A stretch of DNA of 64,000 nucleotides from an uncultured Prevotella sp. (GTDB lineage: Bacteria > Bacteroidota > Bacteroidia > Bacteroidales > Bacteroidaceae). The notes under the pieces were generated by a model, which saw only the letters and a list, made by a program, of their open reading frames with translations, was not told the DNA's origin and ran no database searches. Position numbers and translations under genes: made by a program. Position 1 is the first letter of the stretch; each line of letters opens with the position of its first letter. The stretch lies in contig CAKQPF010000008.1 in NCBI GenBank assembly GCA_934256705.1, positions 1 to 64,000 on the forward strand, read 5' to 3'. Of this stretch, positions 35,699 through 44,650 are shown piece by piece.

Positions 35699-36094
35699 TT
35701 GGAAGATTCTCAAGCGGACGCAGTACAAAAAGGCAGAACAATTCATGAGGATATAGCTCAAAACTTGCTCAAACGTGGACTTATTGAAGGTGAGGCTCCG
35801 CATTACAGTATTTCTCTTAGCATTGCAAAGAACACCCATCAACTTCCTGCTTATACAAAGACAAAAGGATTGGATAAGGAGAAGTTGCGTCAAATGATTC
35901 TTCAATATCTCAGCAAAGCAGGAGACGAAGGTGCCAAGCGAGATAGCATATACGAATATCTCAAAGATGTGCTACCTGCCAATAAGACAGAAGAGCAAAA
36001 ACTTCGTATGCTCGGAGATTTGCTGAAAAACATGAGTAAAGAGTGTTTAATAAAAGCAGAAGGACGAACTTGGTATACCATGCCTCAATCATAA
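35699..36094 (+). pseudogene. C-terminal remnant of an AlbA_2-type ATP-binding/helicase-like regulator
   Basis: The 131-residue frame resembles only the C-terminal quarter of Bacteroidota RNA-binding (AlbA_2) ATP-binding proteins: KRGLIEGEAPHYSISLSIA, then a winged-helix-like module KLRQMILQYLSKAGDEGAKR and a final LLKNMSKECLIKAEGRTW. The AlbA_2 and ATPase portions are missing. Its ATG lies in mid-domain and nothing upstream restores the frame; the short frame from 35650 stops after 32 codons. It looks like the surviving end of a deleted gene. Confidence 0.6.
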
Positions 36095-36103
36095 GAGGAT
36101 ATA

Positions 36104-36215
36104 TTATAGCGACTTTTTACGGAATTATAGCAAAATCGTCATTATTATAGCGGAGAATCTTTTGAATTCGTCAAAAAAATGACGAGATTTATAGCGAAAT
36201 CAACTGATTATAGCG
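36104..36215 (+). promoter_or_regulatory. Phased TTATAGCG array upstream of the ADP-ribosylglycohydrolase gene
   Basis: TTATAGC(G) begins at 36104, 36125, 36145, 36189 and 36208. Intervals are 21, 20, 44 and 19 bp, i.e. about two DNA turns, with one missing or decayed site. The array fills the whole gap between the remnant gene and the next start codon and looks like a multi-site operator. The remnant regulator next to it is a possible former binder. Confidence 0.55.
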
Positions 36216-36263
36216 AATTGTATCAAAACAACAACCGATGTCGAAATTTAGATTTATACGACT

Positions 36264-37196
36264 ATGGAGCATAAAACTATTGACAGATTTAGAGGTTGCC
36301 TTTATGGTCAAGCCATAGGCGATGCACTCGGATTGGGGACGGAATTCATGACAGATGAGGATATCGCTTGGAAATATCCTCATGGATTACAACACTACAA
36401 GCAGATATACCAAGACAGACATCGGAAACGTTGGGAAATTGGCGACTGGACGGACGATACCGACATGTTGCTCTGCATCGCTGATGCGGTCATTGAAGAC
36501 AAGGGTGTTAATTTTTACAACATCGCCCGACACTTCAAAGACTGGGCCAATGGCACTCCTATGGGTATTGGAGAAAATACCTATAAGGTGCTGATGATGG
36601 GCGACTATGTGGAGCATCCGTTTGATGTATCCCACAAGGTATGGGAAATGAGCAAGTATCAGTCTGCAGCAAATGGTGGGCTGATGCGTACCTCAGTAGT
36701 CGGTCTTTTTCCAAAAGAAGTAAGGACTTGTGCAGATAATATTTGTCGGCTCACCCATTACGATCCAAGATGTGTCGGCTCATGCGTAATAGTGTCCGAA
36801 CTTATACACGCATTGGTTTATGGTATGCAACCACCGACATTATTTCAAATAAAAAGTTTGGCACAGTTATATGATGCAGAAATCTGCGAATACGTGGACA
36901 AAGCGTGGGGTGAACCAGATGTTAAGAATTTGGTAGACTATGACCACATGGGCTATACTCTAGTTACATTATCAGTGGCTCTTTGGACTTTCTGGCATAC
37001 GACATCATTTGTTGAAGGGCTTCTCGCTGTGGTGAATGCAGGAGGCGATGCAGATACAAATGCGGCAGTGGCGTGTGCCATACTTGGAGCGAAATATGGT
37101 TATTCATCCATTCCTAACGAATATGTTGAAAGCCTTTTATATAAAGAGTCCTTGGACAAAACGATAGATAGCCTTTTGAACATTTGTATAAAATAA
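36264..37196 (+). CDS. ADP-ribosylglycohydrolase family protein
   Basis: A 310-residue cytosolic hydrolase of the DraG/ARH fold. The first metal motif WTDDTDM (62-68) and the second GGDADTNAAVACA (260 on) are intact, so binuclear magnesium and ADP-ribose hydrolysis are expected. Members remove ADP-ribose from proteins, nucleic acids or small molecules. No ADP-ribosyltransferase is encoded nearby. The gene lies in a low-GC accessory segment between repeats, preceded by the phased TTATAGCG array. Confidence 0.9.
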   Translation: MEHKTIDRFRGCLYGQAIGDALGLGTEFMTDEDIAWKYPHGLQHYKQIYQDRHRKRWEIGDWTDDTDMLLCIADAVIEDKGVNFYNIARHFKDWANGTPMGIGENTYKVLMMGDYVEHPFDVSHKVWEMSKYQSAANGGLMRTSVVGLFPKEVRTCADNICRLTHYDPRCVGSCVIVSELIHALVYGMQPPTLFQIKSLAQLYDAEICEYVDKAWGEPDVKNLVDYDHMGYTLVTLSVALWTFWHTTSFVEGLLAVVNAGGDADTNAAVACAILGAKYGYSSIPNEYVESLLYKESLDKTIDSLLNICIK

Positions 37197-37315
37197 ACAA
37201 TATGACACCATCAAGCAGTTCCTGGGTTGCCCTCTCACATCCAGATGTAACCCAAGTTTAACATAGCTAAACCGTTTCTCTTGCAGTATCAGCCAGTTAG
37301 CAATTTCAATTTGCG

Positions 37316-37543
37316 TTACTGTGTACTACAAAGTCGGATTTTTCTAAAAGGCATTTTCTTGTAACCCAACTTGTCGTATATGTCTTCCGCCACCTTTGTC
37401 GGTTCACTGCATAAACGCATTTGCACTTTCTCTCCGAGGACATTCGTGCCCTCGGTGATGACGGCTTTCTGTGTGGACATTCGTCTTACAATTTCTGTCC
37501 AAAAACAACTTTCATCCTTGGTCTTCAACCTATATTCCTTCAT
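37316..37543 (-). CDS. Small hypothetical protein
   Basis: A 75-residue basic frame, convergent with the ADP-ribosylglycohydrolase gene, of no recognised family. It has a plausible soluble composition (KVAEDIYDKLGYKKMPFRK). It could be a small gene or the end of a degraded larger one. No clear promoter was found. Confidence 0.4.
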   Translation of the reverse strand: MKEYRLKTKDESCFWTEIVRRMSTQKAVITEGTNVLGEKVQMRLCSEPTKVAEDIYDKLGYKKMPFRKIRLCSTQ

Positions 37544-37569
37544 GGCCTTTCCAGGCGAGTTTATCTCAA

Positions 37570-37637
37570 GATAATTTTTCTGAAATTAGGGTCGAAAAAG
37601 TATTAACAACCGATAAAAACTGAACAAAATAGGGTCT
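37570..37637. repeat. Block shared with 310-377
   Basis: Second copy of the block described at 310-377, with the identical 19-base core at 37594-37612. Confidence 0.6.
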
Positions 37638-37702
37638 CTACCTCATAATCATTCTTGTGAAAACTCCAAGAAAAGAGGGGGAAATTATGCTTAATTCATT
37701 AG

Positions 37703-37806
37703 CTGGTACTGTCTTCCAGACAGCCGCTCTCCTCTTGTCTGTAGTCCCGAGACTTCGTCCCGGGTTACTCTCGCTTCGCTCGGTATTGCCTTCCAGGCAA
37801 AGCTTG
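37703..37806. repeat. Multi-hairpin interspersed element, copy 1
   Basis: The element has three hairpins in order: CTGTC-TTCCA-GACAG, then CCCGAGAC-TTC-GTCCCGGG, then a CTCGCTTCGCTCGG spacer and TTGCC-TTCCA-GGCAA. The two outer hairpins share the loop TTCCA with different, compensated stems. On the complementary strand the single mismatch of the middle stem becomes a G-U pair, suggesting that strand is the RNA form. Other copies are at 39524, 62345 (decayed) and 62843, in the same orientation. Confidence 0.85.
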
Positions 37807-37925
37807 CTTATTCGTTCAATTCGATAGATTCGTGTTCCCCTTCACATACGAATAGCACGAAAGTCTGCCTTTCGGCTTTACTGTCATGATATTTCTGTCA
37901 AGCACCTGGATAACGCTGATGGTTG

Positions 37926-39095
37926 TCAGTACATCAATCCAAATGCCCATAATGGAATGACATTGGCATATCCTGTCTCAATGTCATCCTTCACCACATA
38001 GCCATCCTTAACATCGGAAATCTGCTTCTGTCCTTTCTTTCGTCCGCCGATTTCGAATGTCATGCCATCCATCATGAAATCAGACACTGGCGAGCACTTC
38101 ACGTCACCTACGACACGCATCTGATTCATAAAGAAAGTCTCACGCACATTGCCGATGTCAGCACGTTTAGGAGAGAGCACATAAATCAGATTGGTGTTAT
38201 CCAGATAGACTTTTTCCGTCTTGCCAAGACCACGTATGCCACCAACAGCATCACGCAGTTGTGCAATCATTCCTGCACGCTCCATATACGTCAGGTAATC
38301 CTGTATATAGTTGCGGTTGATTCCTGTCACATCTGCCAATTTCTGCATCACAGGCTTGAACGGTACGCTCTCTGACACGACCATAAGCAGTTGTTTCAGT
38401 TTTCTGCCAACGGATACATTCGTATTGAGATAAAGTGGAATGTCACTTTCCATCGTCTGAGCCACCACCTGCATCAGTTCCATATCATAGGCTGCGTCTC
38501 TGCCGAACGGATAATATCCACGTCGCAGGTAGTCATGAAACAAAGGTAACGGATGCTCTACACCAGGAATCGCGTATTCGTGATTCAAGAGATTTTCCAT
38601 ACTTACCACGTCCATCCTTATGCCATGAAACAAATGAAGATATTCCCTGAATGAAAGTCCTTGCATTTCATATATTGGCACACGTCTGCTGAGGTCCGCC
38701 ATGCCCTTGGTTATTTCAAGGATAGACGACCCTGATATAATCAACTGCAGGTCAGAGTAACTGTCATAAATCTGTTTTATCTCCGTTGACCAACCTTCAT
38801 ACTTATGAATCTCGTCAATAAACAAGTGTTTACCTCCCATCTTGTAGAATCGGTCTGCCAAATCGACAAGCGTATGCGATGCAAAATAGAGATAGTCTGC
38901 AGACACATATAATGTATCATTCAAATCAAGGTTCTTCTTGATGTATTGTAACAGCATTGTGGACTTGCCCACGCCACGGGGTCCGACAAGTCCTAATGCA
39001 TGTCCGTTCCATTCTATCTCTCCATACTTGTAACGCACCAAGTCTATTGGTGTATCGTGAAGCCTACGTCTGAAATTTTCAAATAATTGTTCCAT
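37926..39095 (-). CDS. AAA (AAA_14) plus DUF4143 ATPase, second copy
   Basis: A 389-residue P-loop protein of the same broad family as the gene at 15917 but only distantly similar. Walker A is GPRGVGKS (38-45), Walker B HLFIDEIHK, and the sensor region LIISGSS. The C-terminal part has an HTH-like stretch (LADVTGINRNYIQDYLTYM) and a short nuclease-like domain. The start at 39095 is decided by the promoter: the -7 box at 39114-39121 overlaps the TTG codon that would give a longer protein. Function unknown; it sits among repeats in the accessory segment. Confidence 0.88.
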   Translation of the reverse strand: MEQLFENFRRRLHDTPIDLVRYKYGEIEWNGHALGLVGPRGVGKSTMLLQYIKKNLDLNDTLYVSADYLYFASHTLVDLADRFYKMGGKHLFIDEIHKYEGWSTEIKQIYDSYSDLQLIISGSSILEITKGMADLSRRVPIYEMQGLSFREYLHLFHGIRMDVVSMENLLNHEYAIPGVEHPLPLFHDYLRRGYYPFGRDAAYDMELMQVVAQTMESDIPLYLNTNVSVGRKLKQLLMVVSESVPFKPVMQKLADVTGINRNYIQDYLTYMERAGMIAQLRDAVGGIRGLGKTEKVYLDNTNLIYVLSPKRADIGNVRETFFMNQMRVVGDVKCSPVSDFMMDGMTFEIGGRKKGQKQISDVKDGYVVKDDIETGYANVIPLWAFGLMY

Positions 39096-39113
39096 ATATG
39101 TCTGTTTTTCGTG

Positions 39114-39121
39114 CAAATATA
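39114..39121 (-). promoter_or_regulatory. Promoter -7 box (TATATTTG) for the second AAA/DUF4143 gene
   Basis: The minus strand reads TATATTTG 19 bases before the ATG at 39095. It excludes the TTG at 39116 as a start. Confidence 0.5.
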
Positions 39122-39475
39122 CTAAAATTGCATGAAAATTATGCAGTTTTCGTGAAAAATCGCATGAGAATTATGCATTTTCGCCACAAACAGCATAATT
39201 CATAATGCATAATGGACAATTCATAACTAAAGTTTCCCATATTTACAAACATACTCAAATGTCTGACTGTCAGCAAATTGTAAAAATGTTAATTTCGATT
39301 AGACAAAATGCGTAGTTATTTCAAACAAGACTGATATTGAGCATCAATAGGTTATGAATCCTATTCCAAAGCATTAAAGTATATTAACCCAATGATGCAA
39401 CACTCTGGATTAGAGATGTTTATATGCGATAGTTGAATTATAACCGATTGATTATCAAGAGTGGGAAACTTCAGT
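39122..39475. other. Intergenic region
   Basis: AT-rich and gene-free, with one CATAATTCATAATG repeat at about 39190-39222. Nothing else was recognised up to the repeat cluster at 39476. Confidence 0.55.
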
Positions 39476-39522
39476 TCATAATTCATAATGCATAATTCAT
39501 AATGCATAATTCATAATGCATA
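39476..39522. repeat. CATAATTCATAATG interspersed repeat
   Basis: Three to four copies of CATAATTCATAATG abut the left end of the multi-hairpin element, as also seen less clearly at its other copies. Confidence 0.8.
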
Positions 39523-39523
39523 A

Positions 39524-39675
39524 GTTGGTACTGTCTTCCAGACAGCCGCTTATCATGCGGTTGTAATCCCGAGACTTCGTCCCGGGTTACTCTCGCTTCG
39601 CTCGGTATTGCCTTCCAGGCAAAGCTTGGTGTATGATTATATGTAGTCGGTATTGCCTTCCAGGCAAAGCTTGGT
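39524..39675. repeat. Multi-hairpin interspersed element, copy 2, with extra terminal hairpin
   Basis: The full element spans 39524-39627. Its last module, CGGTATTGCCTTCCAGGCAA plus AAGCTTGG, is repeated once more at 39648-39675, showing that the terminal hairpin can duplicate on its own. Confidence 0.85.
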
Positions 39676-39831
39676 TGTTCGGTGGTTTCTATTCGATTCT
39701 GATCTGACGGTGAAACTTTTATCGGCGAAACGAAAAGACGGGGAGACAGTGGCAAAGTGTTAAAAAAATGGGCAACATTTCGCTTTTTATGCATTTTTTA
39801 TACTCAAAAGGGTGAAAATAATACATAAAAG

Positions 39832-39862
39832 TTTGGTGCATTAAACATTTTTAGTAAATTTG
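39832..39862 (+). promoter_or_regulatory. Promoter TTTG-N19-TAAATTTG of uptake operon 1
   Basis: TTTG (39832-39835) and TAAATTTG (39855-39862) are separated by exactly 19 bases, a perfect housekeeping promoter. It would give a leader of about 100 bases before the TlpA gene. Confidence 0.75.
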
Positions 39863-39889
39863 CACCAAAATTAAACTAATACAATTAAA

Positions 39890-39949
39890 TCTTGCTGAAT
39901 GCAAATAAGTTATAGGTCTTAATCATTTGCATTATTACTTACAGCAAGA
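39890..39949 (+). promoter_or_regulatory. Long hairpin in the leader of uptake operon 1
   Basis: TCTTGCTG-AATGCAAAT (39890-39906) pairs with ATTTGCATT (39925-39933) and CAGCAAGA (39942-39949), a 17-bp stem interrupted by an eight-base bulge on one side. It ends 17 bases before the first start codon and could control translation or early termination of the operon. It matches no riboswitch that I recognise. Confidence 0.6.
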
Positions 39950-39966
39950 CCAAAGGGGTTTTTCTT

Positions 39967-41337
39967 ATGAAAAAAAGAAATTTATTTGTTTTCCGCAAAC
40001 AGATGGCAAGGACTCTATACAGTCTGATGTTCATCTGTTTGATGCCTTGTCCTGTGCATGCCCAGGATAAGGAAATCACTCTCGCATTCCCATCCATGGA
40101 CCAGTTGGATGGAAGTGCTGTCTATATCCAGCCGCTCTCCTGGAAGCTCAGCGTGCAGGCAATGCCGATGACGCAGGACGGAACAAAGTTCAAGGCTTCC
40201 GTGCCGGTGTCTGATGAAGGTCTGTACAGCATCTCGTTCGTGCGCAACAATGTGCAGAGCGTATCGACAGTGAAAGCCGAAGGCAATCAGCCTGCCACAT
40301 TGCCGATGGAGTTCACCGGCAAGACACTGACAGCGACAGACTGTGAAGACAACAAGGCTCTCGGTGCCTTTGGAGTCTGTGAGACGGAAGGTCTCGTGGA
40401 TCTCTGGATTGGTTCGCACGAGTCAGAAAGCCTGCGAAGCCTCATCTGCGGCTTTGAGCACAAGGCGGACTCTATTACGAAAGCCTACAGATGCAGTCCG
40501 GAAATCGCCCAATATATAAAGATGTGGGCATACACCACTGCCGGCAATGCCTGCACATCGCTTTCGCACATACTGAAATGCAAGCCTTCGGAGGTGCCTT
40601 TCAAGGTGGAGGACGTGCTCTGCGAACCGGGGAAAGTGCTTGATTCGCCACGTGCAAGACTGTTTACCAACACTCCTGTCGTAATCAGTGCTTTCGTGCC
40701 ACGCGACCTTTCCCTGTCTGAGAGACTCGATTGGCTTCACAATCATTTCCAGTGTAAGGATATCATAGATATGGTGAGCAACCAGATGGTAAGCAAGTTC
40801 GTTTCTACTTTCAATTATAATGCAAAGTATGACGAGGGACTTGCCCTGATGAAAGAATTGACTGAGAAATACAATCTCGACAGGCAATATCTTGACAAAT
40901 TCATTGCCAACAAGGCTACCATCAAGGGCAGCGCTTTTCCTGAGGGACTGACATTCCAGGATAAGGACGGCAAGACGCACACTTTCGATGAGTTCAAGGG
41001 CAAGTATGTCTTTATCGACCTCTGGGCTTCATGGTGCGTGCCATGCTGCAAGGAAGTGCCTCATCTCCAAAAGCTTGAGAAGGAGTTGCAGAATCCTGAC
41101 GTAGTGTTTCTCTCCATCTCCATCGACCAGAAGAAAGACCAGTGGCTCAAGAAGATGGAGGCTCTGGGAATGCACGGCAACCAGTGGCATGATGCCAAGA
41201 GCGGCATTGCCAATGCTCTCAATGTGCGTGGCATTCCTTTCTTCGTGATCTACGACAAGGAGGGCAAACTGTATTATTACAATGCTCCCCGCCCAAGCCA
41301 ACCTTTCATCAAGGAAATGCTTGAAGGACTAAAATAA
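39967..41337 (+). CDS. TlpA-like thioredoxin-fold protein, first gene of uptake operon 1
   Basis: A 456-residue envelope protein. A signal peptide ends near PVHA-QDKE. A DUF4369-like beta region and a helical middle are followed by a C-terminal AhpC/TSA-thioredoxin domain with active site WCVPCC (Cys357, Cys360) and the cis-Pro in GIPFF. It is predicted to reduce or transfer disulfides or otherwise serve the uptake system on the periplasmic side. Unlike most Sus-linked TlpA proteins it comes first in the operon, ahead of SusC, from which it is separated by 67 bases containing a GGTGG/CCACC hairpin. Confidence 0.88.
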   Translation: MKKRNLFVFRKQMARTLYSLMFICLMPCPVHAQDKEITLAFPSMDQLDGSAVYIQPLSWKLSVQAMPMTQDGTKFKASVPVSDEGLYSISFVRNNVQSVSTVKAEGNQPATLPMEFTGKTLTATDCEDNKALGAFGVCETEGLVDLWIGSHESESLRSLICGFEHKADSITKAYRCSPEIAQYIKMWAYTTAGNACTSLSHILKCKPSEVPFKVEDVLCEPGKVLDSPRARLFTNTPVVISAFVPRDLSLSERLDWLHNHFQCKDIIDMVSNQMVSKFVSTFNYNAKYDEGLALMKELTEKYNLDRQYLDKFIANKATIKGSAFPEGLTFQDKDGKTHTFDEFKGKYVFIDLWASWCVPCCKEVPHLQKLEKELQNPDVVFLSISIDQKKDQWLKKMEALGMHGNQWHDAKSGIANALNVRGIPFFVIYDKEGKLYYYNAPRPSQPFIKEMLEGLK

Positions 41338-41348
41338 AAATGTACTTT

Positions 41349-41373
41349 GGTGGACGCATATTTCGTGTCCACC
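41349..41373 (+). promoter_or_regulatory. GGTGGAC/GTCCACC hairpin before susC of operon 1
   Basis: GGTGGAC (41349-41355) and GTCCACC (41367-41373) form a perfect 7-bp stem with an 11-base loop, ending 31 bases before the SusC start. A similar GGTGGTT/AACCACC hairpin precedes the other SusC gene at 60918-60938. Confidence 0.6.
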
Positions 41374-41404
41374 GTATATAAACCCAGTATAACACCAAAA
41401 GCAA

Positions 41405-44400
41405 ATGCAAAGAATCGTATTTTCATTGATACTTCTCATTGCGAGTGCAATGTCATCACAGTCGATGGCACAGGACAAGAAGTTCTCTTTTGACTTCAAG
41501 AATGAAGCACTTACAGAAGTAATCAAGAAGCTGGATGCCGTTTCCGACTACACATTCGTAGTGGAAGCCGATGCCAGCGCTTATCATGTGACAGGCAACC
41601 TGAAAGACGCGAGCTTGTTTAGTATTCTCAATTATGCTCTGGCCAATACGCCTTTGGGCTACTCTGTCAGCGGCAAGCAAGTCCGTGTGGCTGAAAGAAA
41701 GGCTGGAGACAATGCAGGTCGTATCTCCGGTGTCGTGACCTCAGCCCAGGATAGCGAACCATTGATAGGAGCACAGGTAAAGATAGCTGGCACCAAGAAG
41801 GCTGTCATTACCGATATCAATGGTGCTTTCTCATTCAATGAAGCACCAAAGAAGGGACAGAAACTCATCATTTCATACATCGGAATGAAGGAGATTACCG
41901 TCGCTGCAGGCGCTGGAATGCGCATCGCGATGGAGTCTGATGACCAGATGCTCGGCGATGTGGTGGTCAATGGTTTCTTCACCCGCAAGAAGCAGACATT
42001 CACCGGAGCAGCCAGAAGCATGTCAGGCGAGGAGATCCTGAAGGTCTCTCCTACCAATCTCATGCAGACATTGGCTTCCCTTGACCCTGCCCTCAACATA
42101 GCGCAGAACAATGCGGCTGGCAGCAACCCTAACGCTGTTCCTGACCTTGTCATCCGTAGCACAGCATCATTGGCTACGAGCAATCAGGTAGGCCTCAATG
42201 CCCCTCTCATCGTGATCGACGGTGTGGAGCAGAGCCTTACCGCCCTCTACGACCTCGACATCAACGACATCGAGCGTGTGGATATTCTCAAGGACGCCTC
42301 TGCCACTGCTCTCTACGGTGAGAATGCTGCCAACGGCGTTATCGTAATCGAGCGCAAGCGCGTCAGCCAGTCACCTCTCCGCATCCGTTACACATTCACC
42401 CCGGAGGTGAGTTTTGCGGATCTCAGCAGCTATGACGTCTGCAATGCAGCGCAAAAGCTCGAACTTGAGCGACTTGCCGGACTTTACAACTCGGCTACAG
42501 GCGACCTCGACCAGGAGTATTACGACAGATTGGCTACCGTGAAGAGCGGTGTGGATACCGACTGGCTGTCCAAGCCTATCCGCAACAGTTTCTCCCATGA
42601 CCATTCCCTCTCCATTTCCGGACGCGGCTCTGGTCTCGATTACAACATCAAAGCCAACTATCAGTCGCAGAACGGCGTGATGAAGGATGACGGTCGTGAC
42701 CGCTACGGCATGGAGGTTTACCTCTCTTATACCGCTGTTGAGAATCTCGTATTGACCCTCCGCGCTTCACATCAGCAGTTGGATGTCAACAATTCCAAGT
42801 ACGGCAACTTCTCCGATTACTACAAGGCAAACCCTTACGAGTCACCTTATGATGAGAGGGGCAACCTTCGCAGCAAGTTCCCTTACGACGTAAACAATCC
42901 TCTCTATGAGGCTTCACTCAGCAGTTTCAGCAAGTCACAGAATCGCACACAGCTGATTTCCCTCGATGCGAGATACAATATCAAGCCTAATTTCTACATC
43001 ACGGCGCAGGGTTCCTACTCCACAGCTCGTGGTACGTCCGACGTATTCGTATCTCCAGAGTCAAACGCTTATGCCACAATGCCAATGAACCAGAAGGGTT
43101 CATACACGAAGGGCAATACTGCTGACGACAGCTGGAGCGCAAAGTTCGTGGCCAACTACATCCATAGTTTCGACAATGACGGCACAATGCTGACACTCAA
43201 CCTCGGTGGCGAGATAAAGCATCAGGACAACACTTCCAGCACATTGATGGGTACAGGCTTCCTTTCCGACCGTCATGCCGACATGGCTTATGCCACACAG
43301 TATCCTACAGGCGTCGCTCCTGCAGGCACACAGGATGTATCTGCCAGCTGCGGTGCATTCATGGCAGCCAACTTCATGTGGAAAAACCGCTACGTGCTGG
43401 ACGGCTCCTACCGTGTTTCCGGTTCGTCAAAGTTCGGTTCCGACCATCGTTACGCTCCTTTCTGGTCAATAGGCGGTGGCTACAATATGCACAATGAGAA
43501 GTTCATCAAGGACTTGGGATGGGTCAACACCTTCCGTCTGCGTGCCAGCTATGGCTACACCGGCAGCGTGAAGTTTGAGCCTTACCAGGCAGTCACGACC
43601 TATAAATACACCACTGATTTCCTCGGTTACACCGGAGTAGGCGCCATTCCTATGGGTATGGCAAACCCTGACTTGAAGTGGCAGACCACAAAGAAATTCA
43701 ATGTAGGTCTCACATCATCCTTCTTCGACGACCGTCTGAACATCAACCTCGATTACTATAAGGAGCGCACCAGCGACATGGTGATCGATATGTCCTTGCC
43801 ACCATCTTCCGGTTCTACGAGTATCAAGGCAAACCTCGGTTCGCAGGACAGCCACGGATTCGAGTTCTCCGTATGGGGAAAGATCATCCGCACCAAGGAA
43901 TGGGAATGGAATCTCTCAGCCAACGGTCTCTACAGCCGTTCCACCATCAAGAACATCTCCGAGGCATTGAAGCGCCGCAACGAGATGAATGCTTCGAGCA
44001 ACATCTCTTCTTCCCCACTCCAGCAGTATCGTGAAGGCGAATCCCCATCTGCCATCTACGCAGTTCGCTCTGCCGGCATCGACCCTGCTTCCGGCAAGGA
44101 GATATACATCAAGAAGGACGGCTCATATACATTCAAGTATGACAGCAAGGACATGGTGTCATGCGGTGATACCAATCCTGACCTTCAGGGCAGCTTCTCC
44201 ACGCAGTTGAGCTACAAGCGTCTCTCCATGAATATGTATTTCTCTTACCGTTTCGGAGGCGAGATGTTCAACTCTACTCGTATGTCAAAGGTGGAAAACA
44301 TCAATCCTCGCTATAATTGCGACCTCCGCGCCTTCACAGAGCGCTGGAAGAAGCCTGGCGACGTAGTGCCTTATCTCGACATTTCCCTCACCGGAGGCAG

Positions 44401-44632
44401 CAGCTACACCTATAGCGACCGCTTCGTGGAGAAGGACAATGAACTCTGGCTCTCAAGCCTTTACTTCCAGTATGACGTACCGATGGACCTGCTCAAGCGC
44501 CTGAATATCCAGAAACTCTATGTAGGTCTCGGCACAGAGGACCTCTTCCGTCTCACTTCGGCAAAGTATGAGCGTGGTACTTCCTATCCGTTCAGCCGCA
44601 CAGTGAATATGTCGTTAAGCGTAACCTTTTAA
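41405..44632 (+). CDS. SusC/RagA family TonB-dependent outer-membrane transporter, with STN domain
   Basis: A 1075-residue barrel transporter. The signal peptide ends near SMA-QDKK. An STN domain (about 25-95: FSFDFKNEALTEVIKKLDAV) precedes a carboxypeptidase-like domain (RISGVVTSAQDSEPLIGAQV), a plug domain with the SusC hallmark ERVDILKDASATALYGENAA, and a 22-strand barrel ending VNMSLSVTF. It carries oligomers recognised by the SusD partner across the outer membrane using TonB. The STN domain usually contacts a FecR anti-sigma factor, so expression may be substrate-sensed. The SusD gene follows after 18 bases. Confidence 0.96.
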   Translation: MQRIVFSLILLIASAMSSQSMAQDKKFSFDFKNEALTEVIKKLDAVSDYTFVVEADASAYHVTGNLKDASLFSILNYALANTPLGYSVSGKQVRVAERKAGDNAGRISGVVTSAQDSEPLIGAQVKIAGTKKAVITDINGAFSFNEAPKKGQKLIISYIGMKEITVAAGAGMRIAMESDDQMLGDVVVNGFFTRKKQTFTGAARSMSGEEILKVSPTNLMQTLASLDPALNIAQNNAAGSNPNAVPDLVIRSTASLATSNQVGLNAPLIVIDGVEQSLTALYDLDINDIERVDILKDASATALYGENAANGVIVIERKRVSQSPLRIRYTFTPEVSFADLSSYDVCNAAQKLELERLAGLYNSATGDLDQEYYDRLATVKSGVDTDWLSKPIRNSFSHDHSLSISGRGSGLDYNIKANYQSQNGVMKDDGRDRYGMEVYLSYTAVENLVLTLRASHQQLDVNNSKYGNFSDYYKANPYESPYDERGNLRSKFPYDVNNPLYEASLSSFSKSQNRTQLISLDARYNIKPNFYITAQGSYSTARGTSDVFVSPESNAYATMPMNQKGSYTKGNTADDSWSAKFVANYIHSFDNDGTMLTLNLGGEIKHQDNTSSTLMGTGFLSDRHADMAYATQYPTGVAPAGTQDVSASCGAFMAANFMWKNRYVLDGSYRVSGSSKFGSDHRYAPFWSIGGGYNMHNEKFIKDLGWVNTFRLRASYGYTGSVKFEPYQAVTTYKYTTDFLGYTGVGAIPMGMANPDLKWQTTKKFNVGLTSSFFDDRLNINLDYYKERTSDMVIDMSLPPSSGSTSIKANLGSQDSHGFEFSVWGKIIRTKEWEWNLSANGLYSRSTIKNISEALKRRNEMNASSNISSSPLQQYREGESPSAIYAVRSAGIDPASGKEIYIKKDGSYTFKYDSKDMVSCGDTNPDLQGSFSTQLSYKRLSMNMYFSYRFGGEMFNSTRMSKVENINPRYNCDLRAFTERWKKPGDVVPYLDISLTGGSSYTYSDRFVEKDNELWLSSLYFQYDVPMDLLKRLNIQKLYVGLGTEDLFRLTSAKYERGTSYPFSRTVNMSLSVTF

Positions 44633-44650
44633 TCAAGAACATAGAATAGA

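Noticed and set aside
39483..39794. Minus-strand frame across the repeat cluster
   Set aside because: It translates the multi-hairpin element and CATAATTCATAATG repeat; the peptide repeats FAWKAIP for that reason.
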